A stretch of 64,000 nt of DNA, taken from positions 160,166-224,165 of the forward strand of contig CAXBBW010000006.1 of the NCBI GenBank assembly GCA_963974345.1, read 5' to 3'. This DNA comes from RHLJ01 sp963974345 (GTDB lineage Bacteria; Bacteroidota; Rhodothermia; Balneolales; Balneolaceae). Position numbers and translations under genes: made by a program. This document shows, in pieces, positions 8,224-17,377 of this stretch. The number at the start of each line of letters is the position of its first letter. Within the stretch, counting starts at the first letter, position 1. The notes below the pieces were generated by a model. The model had not been told where the DNA came from, made no database searches, and worked only from the letters and a program-made list of their open reading frames with translations.

Positions 8224-8577
8224 ATGAGCTCATACGCTTTAACTGATGAAATGGCTATAGACGTGCTTATATTTTGGATCGAAAGCACCGATGGAAGTAT
8301 TTCTTTTTCAGAACAAGATGCTGTAAAACGTGTTCTTACGAACATGAACTATACGCTTGATACCTATCATAAAACATTAAATCAAATAGGTGCCATGAGC
8401 ACCGATCATGTTCAAGAACTTGTTAATGAAGCTATTGTTTATATCCGTTCAAATTTTAGTGACGATGGAAAAAAGCTTACCTATAGCCTTCTAGATACCA
8501 TTGCTAATTGCGAAGGTAAAATGTCTGCTAAACAAACAGCTAAGTTTGATCGACTAAAAAAAGAATTTGGTGTTTAA
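8224..8577 (+). CDS. TerB-like helical protein
   Basis: A small all-helical protein (117 residues). The pattern FWIESTDGSISFSEQDAVKRVL resembles the acidic metal-binding helix pairs of the TerB/DjlA-N fold, where xADGxxxxxExxxI is the recurring motif; a second related stretch is IANCEGKMSAKQTAKFDRLKK. TerB domains occur in tellurite resistance and envelope-stress proteins, but a single-domain copy has no known role. It starts 17 bases after the GAF protein on the same strand, so it is probably in that operon. It overlaps the convergent lipoprotein gene by four bases. Confidence 0.7.
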   Translation: MSSYALTDEMAIDVLIFWIESTDGSISFSEQDAVKRVLTNMNYTLDTYHKTLNQIGAMSTDHVQELVNEAIVYIRSNFSDDGKKLTYSLLDTIANCEGKMSAKQTAKFDRLKKEFGV

Positions 8578-9077
8578 TCTCGAAGAAGTGTTGAATTTAA
8601 ATTTTCCAAGCTTCCTAATTGATACGTTATCTCATCATCCACTCCGTCTTCTATATAATCTATAAACACGTTACGAGGGTATCCTGTTTCTGAATCGTAC
8701 GTGCCCTTCATTTCATACGCATTTAAAGAGGCTTCTTTTAGTTTCTCAAAGAGTTTGTCGATCGTAATAAAATAATCAGTATATAAATCGATCATTTTTA
8801 CTTCTTCTTCTCCTTGTACAATAGTCGCATCCTCAAGAGTTACTGGATCTAGTACAGCAAACACTGTGTCTGCTTGAACAACAACCTTAAGCTCTCCAAA
8901 ATATGGGCAAAAACAGCTCTGCAGATAGTTATACGCGTAATTGGACGTCTTATTAGAACCCCATGTTTTTTCAGCTTTCGCTAACTTTTTTATTTCATCT
9001 CTTGAAACCCCATCATTGGTACAGCCATGTATCATAACGGAAAGTAAAATGGTAGTGATAAAAATTTTTGTTTTCAT
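8574..9077 (-). CDS. DUF6174-like lipoprotein
   Basis: A short lipoprotein signal ends in the lipobox MIHGC, followed by 148 residues. The core has Y-Y-x3-C-x-C (YNYLQSCFCPYFGELKVVVQADTV) and a C-terminal YDSETGYPRNVFIDYIEDGVDDEITYQL, matching the DUF6174 family as I know it: small envelope proteins of unknown function with a conserved CxC. It is likely anchored in a membrane facing the periplasm. Nothing in the context suggests a role. Confidence 0.75.
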   Translation of the reverse strand: MKTKIFITTILLSVMIHGCTNDGVSRDEIKKLAKAEKTWGSNKTSNYAYNYLQSCFCPYFGELKVVVQADTVFAVLDPVTLEDATIVQGEEEVKMIDLYTDYFITIDKLFEKLKEASLNAYEMKGTYDSETGYPRNVFIDYIEDGVDDEITYQLGSLENLNSTLLRD

Positions 9078-9184
9078 TTTTTCTTATTGGTTTCAAGACT
9101 TCAAAAATTCTTTCTTTTGCCGTAAAAAAAATACTCGCATGTTGATGCTATCTGATTGCTGAAATTAGTTCCTGGTTTTATGGA

Positions 9185-9895
9185 TTAGTTCTCTGTAGTA
9201 ATTCTAACTATTTCTTCCATTCCCAAATCCTCAACATGTAAATTAACTGCATGATTAACCCGCAGGCCAAATAATCCATCAGTAGTCAAGCTTACATCTC
9301 CAGTTGTTACTCCCATTACCATTTGATCATTTATATAGAAGTCTACCGTGTTTGCCCAAACTTTAACAGAAAGCTTATTTAATGCCGTTTCTTCTGAGCC
9401 CGCTTTATACTTTACAATGGATTCACTTGCAATCCAGTTTGTAATGTTTTCCGTTTCTGTTCCTTTTCGAGATTTGATTAAGTAATCTCCTGTATTCCTT
9501 ATGAGAAAATAGATGTACTCCTGACCATCCCCCTTAAGATCACTTCCGCCAAAGAACAATCCAAAACCTTCTCTGTCTCTGCCTTTCGTATCAAAAAGAT
9601 GTATGGAAGTGCTAACTGTATAATCTCCCTCAACATTGTTTTCAGGATGCCAGAAAATTGCTCTAGGACCTGTAGTTATGTGCCAACCTGGAGTCATGTT
9701 CACAAAATAGATATCTCCAGAATCTGGGTCAGAACTTATAACCAAATTTTCTTGGGGGCGATCTAAACGGACTTCCCAACCTTCTGGTACCTTTAAATTT
9801 TCACCTTGTGCAACTTTCGGGTCGGGCATTCCTTGTGCAAATAGTATTGGTGAGACTATCAGTATTAGAATTAATGTTGATATAATTTTTTTCAT
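9185..9895 (-). CDS. Secreted lectin/glucanase-fold protein (DUF1080-like?)
   Basis: A 236-residue exported protein: signal peptide with the sequence PILFAQG at the cleavage region, then one beta-sandwich domain rich in W, Y, F and G (DYTVSTSIHLFDTKGRDREGFGLFFGG, LSVKVWANTVDFYIND). The pattern fits the concanavalin-like fold of PF06439 (DUF1080, 3-keto-disaccharide hydrolase), but the match is by eye and uncertain. The start is decided by GGAG six bases before the ATG at 9895; the in-frame TTG at 9907 contains this GGAG. It lies 15 bases downstream of the sugar isomerase-like gene and is probably in one operon with it, next to a sugar-oxidising GMC enzyme. Confidence 0.65.
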   Translation of the reverse strand: MKKIISTLILILIVSPILFAQGMPDPKVAQGENLKVPEGWEVRLDRPQENLVISSDPDSGDIYFVNMTPGWHITTGPRAIFWHPENNVEGDYTVSTSIHLFDTKGRDREGFGLFFGGSDLKGDGQEYIYFLIRNTGDYLIKSRKGTETENITNWIASESIVKYKAGSEETALNKLSVKVWANTVDFYINDQMVMGVTTGDVSLTTDGLFGLRVNHAVNLHVEDLGMEEIVRITTEN

Positions 9896-9910
9896 GATTT
9901 TCTCCAATTA

Positions 9911-10780
9911 TTAAACAGAACAAATTTCAACACCTTGTTTTAGGGAATCAAATACATCCTCATTGGTTGGGATAAATTCCTGAGCTACAAACCCATCAAA
10001 GCCTGTTTCTGAGATTGCTTCCATAATCGCTTTATAGTTTAGCTCTTGAGTTTCATCAATTTCATTTCTGCCGGGAACTCCTCCAGTATGAAAGTGTGCG
10101 ATGTAATCTATATTATCTCGAATTGTTCTAATCACGTCTCCTTCCATAATCTGCATATGATAGATATCATATAGAAGTTTGAAGTTATCTAACCCTAATT
10201 TATTACAAAGTGCAACTCCCCAAGAAGTATGATCACATTGATATCCAGCATGATCCACTTTTGAATTCAATAACTCCATCACAATTTTTAGGTTGTACTC
10301 TTGCGCCTTTTTTACAACTGGTTCTAAACCTACCGCACAATTCTCAATTCCTTGCTCTTCCGTTAAACCATCAAATCTATTCCCCGAAAAACAGATAATA
10401 TTTGTAATTCCAAGGTCAGCTATTTTTGGAATTAGCTCAAAATATTCTTTTTGAAGTTTTTCATGGTATGTTGGATTATTAAATCCTTCAGTTAAATTTA
10501 AAGGAACCTGATTAGCCATACCACATGTTAGCCCATATTTTTGAGCGGTTTCAATTTCTGGTGGATTTAACAGTTCAATAGATTCGATACCTATTTCAAC
10601 GGCAAACTCACAAAGTTCTTCTAATGATTTACCATTATAGGGCCATCTACATACTGAATGTTTAAATGATTGAAGAAATTTCTTTTTTGGGGCTTTTATG
10701 TCGCCATCCGAAAGTCTGAACGCACTTGCAACAGAAACCCCAGCAATCCCTTTTAAAGCATCTTTTCTTGAAATTTTCAT
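9911..10780 (-). CDS. TIM-barrel sugar isomerase/epimerase (hydroxypyruvate isomerase-like)
   Basis: A 289-residue AP_endonuc_2-fold TIM barrel. The C-terminal half has the metal-binding acidic and His residues: VMELLNSKVDH, LLYDIYHMQIMEGD, HFHTGGVPGRNEIDE and FVAQEFIP, the pattern of hydroxypyruvate isomerase relatives. The N-terminus (SRKDALKGIAGVSVASAF) looks like a Tat-type leader without the second arginine, so the protein may be exported. With the neighbouring GMC enzyme it probably processes an oxidised sugar. Substrate unknown. Confidence 0.82.
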   Translation of the reverse strand: MKISRKDALKGIAGVSVASAFRLSDGDIKAPKKKFLQSFKHSVCRWPYNGKSLEELCEFAVEIGIESIELLNPPEIETAQKYGLTCGMANQVPLNLTEGFNNPTYHEKLQKEYFELIPKIADLGITNIICFSGNRFDGLTEEQGIENCAVGLEPVVKKAQEYNLKIVMELLNSKVDHAGYQCDHTSWGVALCNKLGLDNFKLLYDIYHMQIMEGDVIRTIRDNIDYIAHFHTGGVPGRNEIDETQELNYKAIMEAISETGFDGFVAQEFIPTNEDVFDSLKQGVEICSV

Positions 10781-10895
10781 ACTATTAATTTTTTACACCT
10801 AACATTGTCATTATTGGAAGCGATTTTCTATAATCCATCTATTAATAAAATACTTTTATTTTATTAGCACTCAAGAATCTATTTTAAAATTTCTT

Positions 10896-12593
10896 ATGCA
10901 TCTTAATCTTAAAGCAAAACAAGATAATACCTATGACGCAATAGTTGTAGGAAGTGGAATTAGTGGCGGTTGGGCTGCGAAAGAACTTACCGAAAAAGGG
11001 CTGAAAACCTTAGTTCTAGAACGGGGTCGACAAGTTGAACATATTAAAGATTATCCTACACATTCCACTCCGCCTTGGGAACTACCTTTTGACAATCAGG
11101 TCCCCCCTGAAGAAATGAAGCACTATGAGAAACAAAAAAGAACGGGCTATACTATTCGTCAAGCTACTAAACATTGGTGGGTAAAAGACGATGAAAATCC
11201 ATACACCGAAGTAAAACGTTTTGATTGGATGCGCGGATATCATGTCGGTGGTCGTTCATTAATGTGGGGACGACAATCGTATCGTTGGAGCGATTTGGAC
11301 TTCGAAGCTAATTCTAAAGATGGGCATGGAGTTGACTGGCCTATTAGATATAAAGATATCGCACCTTGGTATGATTATGTAGAGAAGCATGCAGGGATAA
11401 GTGGCCGAAAAGAAGGGTTATCTCAATTACCAGATGGTGAATTTCTGCCCCCTATGGAGTATTACTGTGTGGAAAAAGAAGTGAAAAAGCGAATAGAAGC
11501 CAAATATAAAGATCGGATGATGACTATTGGTCGCGTGGCTAATATCACAACTCCACACAAAGGTCGAGCAGGTTGTCAGTACAGAAATATGTGTTCACAA
11601 GGGTGCCCTTTTAGTGGATACTTTAGCAGTCAATCTTCAACCTTGCCTCCGGCAATGGCAACAGGAAACTTGACTCTTCGACCAGACTCTATTGTTACTG
11701 AAGTTATTTATGATCCCGAAACTAAAAAAGCAAAGGGCGTACGTGTTCTAGACTCTGAAACCTTAGAAACTGTCGAGTATTACGCTAAAATTGTTTTCCT
11801 TAATGCATCTACAGTAGGTAGTACTTGGATTTTATTGAATTCTACAGAGCATTTTGCAAATGGAATGGGAAATGGATCTGGCGAACTTGGTCATAATATG
11901 ATGGATCATCATTTAGGGGTTGGTGCTTCTGGTACTTATGAAGGATTTGAGGATATGTATTATTATGGACGCCGACCAAATGGTATTTATATCCCAAGAT
12001 TTCGAAACGTATCTAGCAAACATCCTGATTTTGTACGCGGCTATGGTTATCAAGGTGGAGCAGGAAGAAATGGTTGGAAAAAAAATGTTGCCGAACTAAG
12101 TATCGGAGCGGCTTTAAAAGAAGAAGTAAACGAACCAGGTACCTGGAGCTTTGGTATGGGTGGTTTTGGTGAGTGGTTACCATACCATGAGAATAAGATG
12201 TATCTGACTAACGATGTCAAAGATATCTATGGACTACCAACGATTGTTTTCGATGTAGCTGCGTTCGAAAATGAATATAAAATGCGCGAAGATATGGTGA
12301 ATACAGGTGCTGAAATGCTTGAAGCGGCTGGTCTAAAAAATGTCCGCAAATGGAATAACGAACCCTCTCCTGGGCTTGGAATTCATGAAATGGGAACTGC
12401 CCGAATGGGTAAAGATCCTAAAACTTCAGTTTTGAATAAATGGAATCAAGTTCACGAAGTGAAAAATGTATTTGTAACTGATGGTGCTGCTATGACTTCT
12501 GCTGCATGCGTTAATCCATCCCTAACATATATGGCGCTTACTGCACGAGCTGCTAATTTTGCTGTTGAAGAATTGAAAAAAGGAAATCTATAA
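10896..12593 (+). CDS. GMC-family FAD-dependent sugar oxidoreductase
   Basis: A 565-residue flavoprotein with an N-terminal dinucleotide motif VVGSGISGGWAA (17-28), the E that binds ribose in VLERG, the GMC C-terminal catalytic part GIHEMGTARMG, and CVNPSLTYMALTARAA near the end. This subgroup forms membrane-associated sugar or glucoside dehydrogenases with the small subunit encoded directly downstream (three bases after the stop). Such pairs oxidise gluconate or C3 of glycosides and pass electrons to a cytochrome or quinone. No signal peptide; export would ride on the partner's leader. Divergent from the isomerase gene over 115 bases. Confidence 0.9.
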   Translation: MHLNLKAKQDNTYDAIVVGSGISGGWAAKELTEKGLKTLVLERGRQVEHIKDYPTHSTPPWELPFDNQVPPEEMKHYEKQKRTGYTIRQATKHWWVKDDENPYTEVKRFDWMRGYHVGGRSLMWGRQSYRWSDLDFEANSKDGHGVDWPIRYKDIAPWYDYVEKHAGISGRKEGLSQLPDGEFLPPMEYYCVEKEVKKRIEAKYKDRMMTIGRVANITTPHKGRAGCQYRNMCSQGCPFSGYFSSQSSTLPPAMATGNLTLRPDSIVTEVIYDPETKKAKGVRVLDSETLETVEYYAKIVFLNASTVGSTWILLNSTEHFANGMGNGSGELGHNMMDHHLGVGASGTYEGFEDMYYYGRRPNGIYIPRFRNVSSKHPDFVRGYGYQGGAGRNGWKKNVAELSIGAALKEEVNEPGTWSFGMGGFGEWLPYHENKMYLTNDVKDIYGLPTIVFDVAAFENEYKMREDMVNTGAEMLEAAGLKNVRKWNNEPSPGLGIHEMGTARMGKDPKTSVLNKWNQVHEVKNVFVTDGAAMTSAACVNPSLTYMALTARAANFAVEELKKGNL

Positions 12594-12596
12594 GCC

Positions 12597-13187
12597 ATGA
12601 ACGAATCATCTAAAACCCTTATCAATAGAAAAGAAGCTTTAAAGCGCGTCTCATATTTACTTGGTGGAGTTGTAAGCGCACCAACGGTTCTAGGCTTCTT
12701 AAATGGCTGTACCGCAAGCCAAGCTCCTATTAAAAATTTTAGTCCAGATCAGATAAAGTTTCTGAGTCAGGTTTCTGATATAATCATTCCAGCTACAGAT
12801 ACTCCAAGCGCATCTGAAGTAGGCGTTCCAAAATTTATGGACGATATGATTTTCACTATTTGGGAGCACGATGACCGCAAAAACTTCCTTGATTCTATGA
12901 CTGCTTTCCAAAAGAAAGCACAATCTGATCTTGGTATGTCTTTTACTGAAGCCTCTGAACAAGATCGAACCGATTATATCACAAAAGAACATGACGCTGT
13001 TTTTGGCGGAAATGTAAATTGGGATGCTCCACGTCCTTTTATCTGGATGATGAAAGAACAAACCATTGCGGGATATTTTTCTACTGAAGCAGGAATGACA
13101 CAGGTTCTTCAATATGATCTTGTCCCTGGAAGATGGGATGCTTGTATCACTTTTGAAGAGGCTGGTGGAAAAGTTTGGGCTGGTTAA
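12597..13187 (+). CDS. Gluconate 2-dehydrogenase subunit 3-family protein
   Basis: A 196-residue small subunit. The leader NRKEALKRVSYLLGGVVSAPTVLGFLNGC combines a Tat-like start with a lipobox (C38). The body has the family's DQIKFLSQVSDIIIPATDTPSASEVGVPKFMDD and, near the end, PGRWDACITFEEAGGKVWAG. It is known to pair with GMC subunits and to be needed for their export and electron transfer. The tight spacing to the GMC gene supports one complex at the periplasmic membrane face. Confidence 0.9.
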   Translation: MNESSKTLINRKEALKRVSYLLGGVVSAPTVLGFLNGCTASQAPIKNFSPDQIKFLSQVSDIIIPATDTPSASEVGVPKFMDDMIFTIWEHDDRKNFLDSMTAFQKKAQSDLGMSFTEASEQDRTDYITKEHDAVFGGNVNWDAPRPFIWMMKEQTIAGYFSTEAGMTQVLQYDLVPGRWDACITFEEAGGKVWAG

Positions 13188-13285
13188 CAACTTCATGACC
13201 TCTTCATATAGTTTGACTTATATGCTACTATGATTTAAGCCTGAAGTGCTTTTATTGCCACTAATTAACTAAGTGAGGTTTTATT

Positions 13286-13987
13286 ATGGCTAAAAAAGTT
13301 TCCCAAATAATTGAAGAACAGATCCAATTCTGGAGATTAAAAAATGATCGCTCAGCCATTGTTCATTCTCCGTTAAAAAAATTACCCATTATTACCGTTT
13401 CTAGAGAGTTCGGTGCAAAGGGCGCCGTTCTTGCAACTGTGTTAGGTGATAAACTAGGCTTTAAAGTTTGGGATAAAGACCTTTTAGAAATAATTAGTAA
13501 GAAACTGGGTAGTAATAATGAGTATATGCAATCCATAGATGAAAATAGGCGCACTATGCTTGAGGATACAATTTTTGGGTTTATGCGTCATAAAGGAACC
13601 AACCTTAACTATTTTATTTATCTAGTTAAAGCTATTCGAAAAATTGAGGATATTGGAAATTCAATAATTGTAGGTAGAGGTGCGAACTTTATTTGTAAGC
13701 AAAAAAATTCTTTTCATATTCGAATTGTAAGCCCTTTAGTACAACGAGTTGAAGATTATGCAAAAAAAGAGGGTATTAGTAAAAAGAAATCTCGTTCTAT
13801 TATTCTTCAAAAAGATGCCGAAAGGGCAACATTTACAAAACAAAATTTCAATCAGGATATTGATATTGCCAGTAACTACGATTTAGTTATCAACTCAGCT
13901 TCATTTCCTCTAGAAACAATCGCTGAGATAGTAAATACTGCATATGCCTGTAAAATAATGAGTAGGGAAAAGGTCTTAACCAAGTAA
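13286..13987 (+). CDS. Cytidylate kinase-like protein
   Basis: A P-loop NMP-kinase-like protein of 233 residues (Cytidylate_kin2 type). It has PIITVSREFGAKGAVLATVLGDKLGFKVWDKDLL, where the P-loop position is the atypical SREFGAKGA, then SIIVGRGANFI and a lid-like basic segment. The canonical GxxGxGK is missing, as is normal in this subfamily. The real phosphate acceptor is unproven; members are often annotated as cytidylate kinase without evidence. GAGG lies seven bases before the ATG. It stands alone between opposing genes. Confidence 0.85.
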   Translation: MAKKVSQIIEEQIQFWRLKNDRSAIVHSPLKKLPIITVSREFGAKGAVLATVLGDKLGFKVWDKDLLEIISKKLGSNNEYMQSIDENRRTMLEDTIFGFMRHKGTNLNYFIYLVKAIRKIEDIGNSIIVGRGANFICKQKNSFHIRIVSPLVQRVEDYAKKEGISKKKSRSIILQKDAERATFTKQNFNQDIDIASNYDLVINSASFPLETIAEIVNTAYACKIMSREKVLTK

Positions 13988-14099
13988 AATTAATATTTTA
14001 CCTGCCCATAATATTATCCTTATACAAACATTTCTTGTAAAGTAGAAAGCACTTGACTTCTTACTCTTGAACTAATTACGCTGCAAGCATAATCTAATT

Positions 14100-14858
14100 T
14101 TACAACCAATCTACAATATCATCTTTGTGCTCAACTTTTACATACTCTTCAAAAAGTTGATGGAGGGTAGAGTCTCTCTGAAGTTCTCTTCTGCTTATAG
14201 AATCAAGGTAAGCAATGATAAGTCCTTCGTGAAGAATGGCAATATCATCACATAGAGTTTCAACCACTTCTAAAATATGACTAGTTATAATAATGGTAAC
14301 CCCTTTTGCCTTTAACTTTCTGATAACGGTCTTCATTCGGTCTATGGAGATTACATCTACTGCTTCAAAAGGCTCATCGAGAAGTAACACTTTTGGTTCA
14401 ACTAGAACAGCGGTTACAAAAGCTAGCTTTTTACGACTTCCTGATGAAAGTTTATTCACTTTAATTTTGGCAAAGTCTTTAATCTCGAAAAAATCGAGCA
14501 GTGAATACGCCCGCTCTAATAATCCTTTTTTATCGATATCGTAGATGTCGCACACATACTCAATAAACTCAAGACTGCTGAATTGCTCGAATAAAAGAGG
14601 GGGTTGCAATACGGAAGAAAGGTCTCGTTTTATTGCTAATTCATTTTCAGAATTTAACGGTAGACCAATAATTTCAATGTCTCCATCTTCAAAACTTAAT
14701 AAACCAGTAAGTACGCCAATTAATGTGCTTTTTCCTGCGCCATTCGGCCCAATAAGGCCAAAAATTGTTCCTTCAGGAACATCAAGGTTTAAATCTTTGA
14801 GAACGGTTTTGTCTTCGTAGCTTTTTACTAAACCTGTTATTGAAATTGCATTAGCCAT
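14100..14858 (-). CDS. ABC transporter ATP-binding protein
   Basis: A 252-residue ABC ATPase: Walker A GPNGAGKST, Q-loop SVLQPP, signature LSSGSRKKLAF (a degenerate LSGGQ), Walker B KVLLLDEP and the switch histidine in ITSH. It closely follows the CcmA/ABC-2 exporter ATPase pattern. It is the last of three overlapping genes (permease, Lgt-family gene, ATPase) and its ATG lies eight bases inside the Lgt-family gene, so translation is probably coupled. It most likely drives the 516-residue permease encoded first in this operon. Confidence 0.9.
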   Translation of the reverse strand: MANAISITGLVKSYEDKTVLKDLNLDVPEGTIFGLIGPNGAGKSTLIGVLTGLLSFEDGDIEIIGLPLNSENELAIKRDLSSVLQPPLLFEQFSSLEFIEYVCDIYDIDKKGLLERAYSLLDFFEIKDFAKIKVNKLSSGSRKKLAFVTAVLVEPKVLLLDEPFEAVDVISIDRMKTVIRKLKAKGVTIIITSHILEVVETLCDDIAILHEGLIIAYLDSISRRELQRDSTLHQLFEEYVKVEHKDDIVDWL

Positions 14859-15717
14859 TCGCTTTTCTCTTCGTGTAATATCTTATTGCGTATAAAATAG
14901 TGAATATTCCATAGCCTAATAAGGCAACTTGTAGGTTCGTCATATTGGCAAAGGCAATGAATTCACGATCTCCCCGAATAAACTCTAGTGCAAACCTAAG
15001 AAGGGCGTAGCCACCGGTGTGAATAAAAAAGATAAGGGGAGATTTCTTGTCAGAGTTCCAGATTTTATGAAATACCCAAAGTATAATCCCCATCAGTACT
15101 AAATCCCCAAACATTTCGTAAAGTTGAGTTGGATGAAGCGCGGCACTTACTGTAGAAGCTTGTTCAACTAATCCATTTTGATAGGACCATTGCCATGCAG
15201 AACTGGAGATTCCATAGTCTTTCTCAAAAGCAGGCACGGTTGTACCATAGCGCGGAAAATGAACACCAAAAATAGAATTTGTAGCAGTTCCGTGTGCATC
15301 TCCGTTCAAGAAACAACCAATGCGGCCAACTGCTTGCCCTAATAATAGACCTGGGGAAATCAATGAAAAATATTCGAAATAGTTCATTTTTTTTCGGCGA
15401 GTGAACAACAAACCTCCAAGCATACCGCCAACAAGTCCACCTGTAATACTATTTCCAGCGCCAGAAAGACTCAAAATAACCGCAGGGTTTTCAAGGAATA
15501 AATCGAGGTTCCAAAAAAGATAATGGGAAAGTCTAGCGCCAATTAATGCGCCGATAATAGACCAGGTAACAAGGCCATCAAAAAGCTCAACTTTACCGCC
15601 GAATTTTTTTACTCTCAAGTAACATACATACACCCCAAGGGCTATCGAGATGAGGAAATAAATTCCTTCATAAAAATAGATTTCGTTAAATCCCAGATTT
15701 AGATGAATTGGAAGCAT
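14851..15717 (-). CDS. Lgt-family prolipoprotein diacylglyceryl transferase, divergent
   Basis: A 288-residue integral membrane protein of the Lgt family, which attaches diacylglycerol to the lipobox cysteine of prolipoproteins. The signature region reads GRIGCFLNGDAHG (131-143), and HPTQLYE and YALLRFALEFIRGD follow, matching the conserved R143, R239 and E243 areas of E. coli Lgt. It departs from E. coli at several functional sites: the SFHGG histidine (H103) corresponds to T92 here, N146 to C135 and E151 to D140. It may therefore be a second, specialised Lgt paralogue. It sits inside an ABC exporter operon, which is unusual for a housekeeping lgt. Confidence 0.8.
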   Translation of the reverse strand: MLPIHLNLGFNEIYFYEGIYFLISIALGVYVCYLRVKKFGGKVELFDGLVTWSIIGALIGARLSHYLFWNLDLFLENPAVILSLSGAGNSITGGLVGGMLGGLLFTRRKKMNYFEYFSLISPGLLLGQAVGRIGCFLNGDAHGTATNSIFGVHFPRYGTTVPAFEKDYGISSSAWQWSYQNGLVEQASTVSAALHPTQLYEMFGDLVLMGIILWVFHKIWNSDKKSPLIFFIHTGGYALLRFALEFIRGDREFIAFANMTNLQVALLGYGIFTILYAIRYYTKRKANG

Positions 15718-15755
15718 AGAATCAGATTATTGAATTTGGAAGCCAAAGGTACTAA

Positions 15756-17306
15756 TTATAGTTCACTCCAAATATTCATGAGTATTCTTTTTTTGAAAAG
15801 ATTTACAAGTACATCCATATGTTGCCATAAATAGATGCCAATAATAACAATTACCGTACTCATAATTGTTATTCGATACCATTCTAGTCCTTCAAGCGGA
15901 ACATATACTAAATAACCAATCGCGAAAATCGAGAATGATATAGCAAACGTTACTTTTTGAGGAATGATAGGATGCTTATAACTAAATGATGAGTAAATCG
16001 CTTTTTGATATTGATAGTAAGAGCTCCATATGAAAAGCAGCATAAAACACAAAAACATAAAGGTGTTGGCAACAAAGATTTTGAATACTTCACCAATTTC
16101 AGGAATCACCAAAAGCTCGAATATGGTAATCCCATAAAACACTAATAGTGGGAGTATAATAACCCCTAAAAATCGTTCTTTGAGTTGCTTCTCTAAACTG
16201 ATTGGGAATTGAAGGTGTAGTAGGAGTTCTCTGTTTTCGTATCCATACATATTTGCCATTCCCATAGCCAGCAATGCAATCGGTATGCCTCCAAGAATGG
16301 TTGGAATAGCTATCGTCTTTGCAATTTCATAATCCACATTCAGTAATAGAGGCACATACACAATTGGGATAATGGCAAGTGTTAGCACCTGTAGTTTATT
16401 ATATGGATGAATCATCACATAGTAGTAATACTTTCCTGCATTTTTACCCAGAACTTTCTTTAACATCTCCCAGAGTTTACTACTAGCTTCTTCTACTTTT
16501 CGAAGCGCTGGACGATGAAGTCCGTAACACGTTTTGTTGAAGTGATCGATCAAAATTAGACCAATTAAAATCCCACAGAAAACAAAGAAAATGACTGCAT
16601 TTCCGAACCCATAATTCGTTTTAGCAGCTTGAATCAATAATCCACCGGGTAACCATTCAAGTACGCCATTTATATTTTCAATCTTTGGAATAATTTTATA
16701 AAGAAGTTCTGTTTTATTTTCTGAAGCAAGTGTTATTAGTTGGAATAAGGAGAAAACGAAAATCAAAAATCCTGTTACCACTGCTATAAATCGTTGCTCA
16801 ACAATTTGAATAAATCGATGTTTGATAGAATAAATGAGTACATAATTTAAAAATACAGCCACAAATACCACGGGCACTTGATAGAACTCACGAACCTGAA
16901 TCATCAAGAAAACAATCCAAGTAAAATTGTAGATAATGTTTACAGGGTGGCAAAACCCTATTACCATTAAGTATTTAGCAAGACGCTTTAATGGAAAACC
17001 AAAGCCCAACAATTTCCGATTCTCTTCAATATTTAAAAGTCGGAGGTTGGTGAAGGAAAAGTGCATCACCCAATAGGTGTTAGCAAACACAAGTAGAATA
17101 AACGTATACACTTTTGGGGTAAGCCAAGGCATCTGCATTTTCATCCAAGGATCGGTATCCATCAAAACCACAACTACCGCAGTACCGATTAGGTTGACTA
17201 GCATCACACCCAAAAACATTATATACCCTACCATTAACAGTAACTGAAAACGGTTCAGGTTGGAGATAAAGATTCTCCAGTTTAAAACAAGTAGGCGTGA
17301 AAACAT
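15756..17306 (-). CDS. ABC-2-like exporter permease
   Basis: A 516-residue polytopic protein with about twelve hydrophobic spans and little similarity to anything I can name. Features: FLVMLVNLIGTAVVV-type first span, a charged cytoplasmic middle (KVEEASSKLWEMLKK) and basic loops next to spans. The following genes encode an Lgt-family enzyme and an ABC ATPase on the same strand (38-base gap, then overlap), so it is very likely the membrane part of that ABC exporter. The substrate is unknown. About 70 bases of non-coding sequence separate it from uvrA downstream in coordinates, which is transcribed in the same direction. Confidence 0.75.
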   Translation of the reverse strand: MFSRLLVLNWRIFISNLNRFQLLLMVGYIMFLGVMLVNLIGTAVVVVLMDTDPWMKMQMPWLTPKVYTFILLVFANTYWVMHFSFTNLRLLNIEENRKLLGFGFPLKRLAKYLMVIGFCHPVNIIYNFTWIVFLMIQVREFYQVPVVFVAVFLNYVLIYSIKHRFIQIVEQRFIAVVTGFLIFVFSLFQLITLASENKTELLYKIIPKIENINGVLEWLPGGLLIQAAKTNYGFGNAVIFFVFCGILIGLILIDHFNKTCYGLHRPALRKVEEASSKLWEMLKKVLGKNAGKYYYYVMIHPYNKLQVLTLAIIPIVYVPLLLNVDYEIAKTIAIPTILGGIPIALLAMGMANMYGYENRELLLHLQFPISLEKQLKERFLGVIILPLLVFYGITIFELLVIPEIGEVFKIFVANTFMFLCFMLLFIWSSYYQYQKAIYSSFSYKHPIIPQKVTFAISFSIFAIGYLVYVPLEGLEWYRITIMSTVIVIIGIYLWQHMDVLVNLFKKRILMNIWSEL

Positions 17307-17377
17307 TCGCTTAAAATAATAGTGTTTTGCTAAGAATGAGCTTAGAAAGCTGTAATAATTACAAAAAAGGGTAATTT

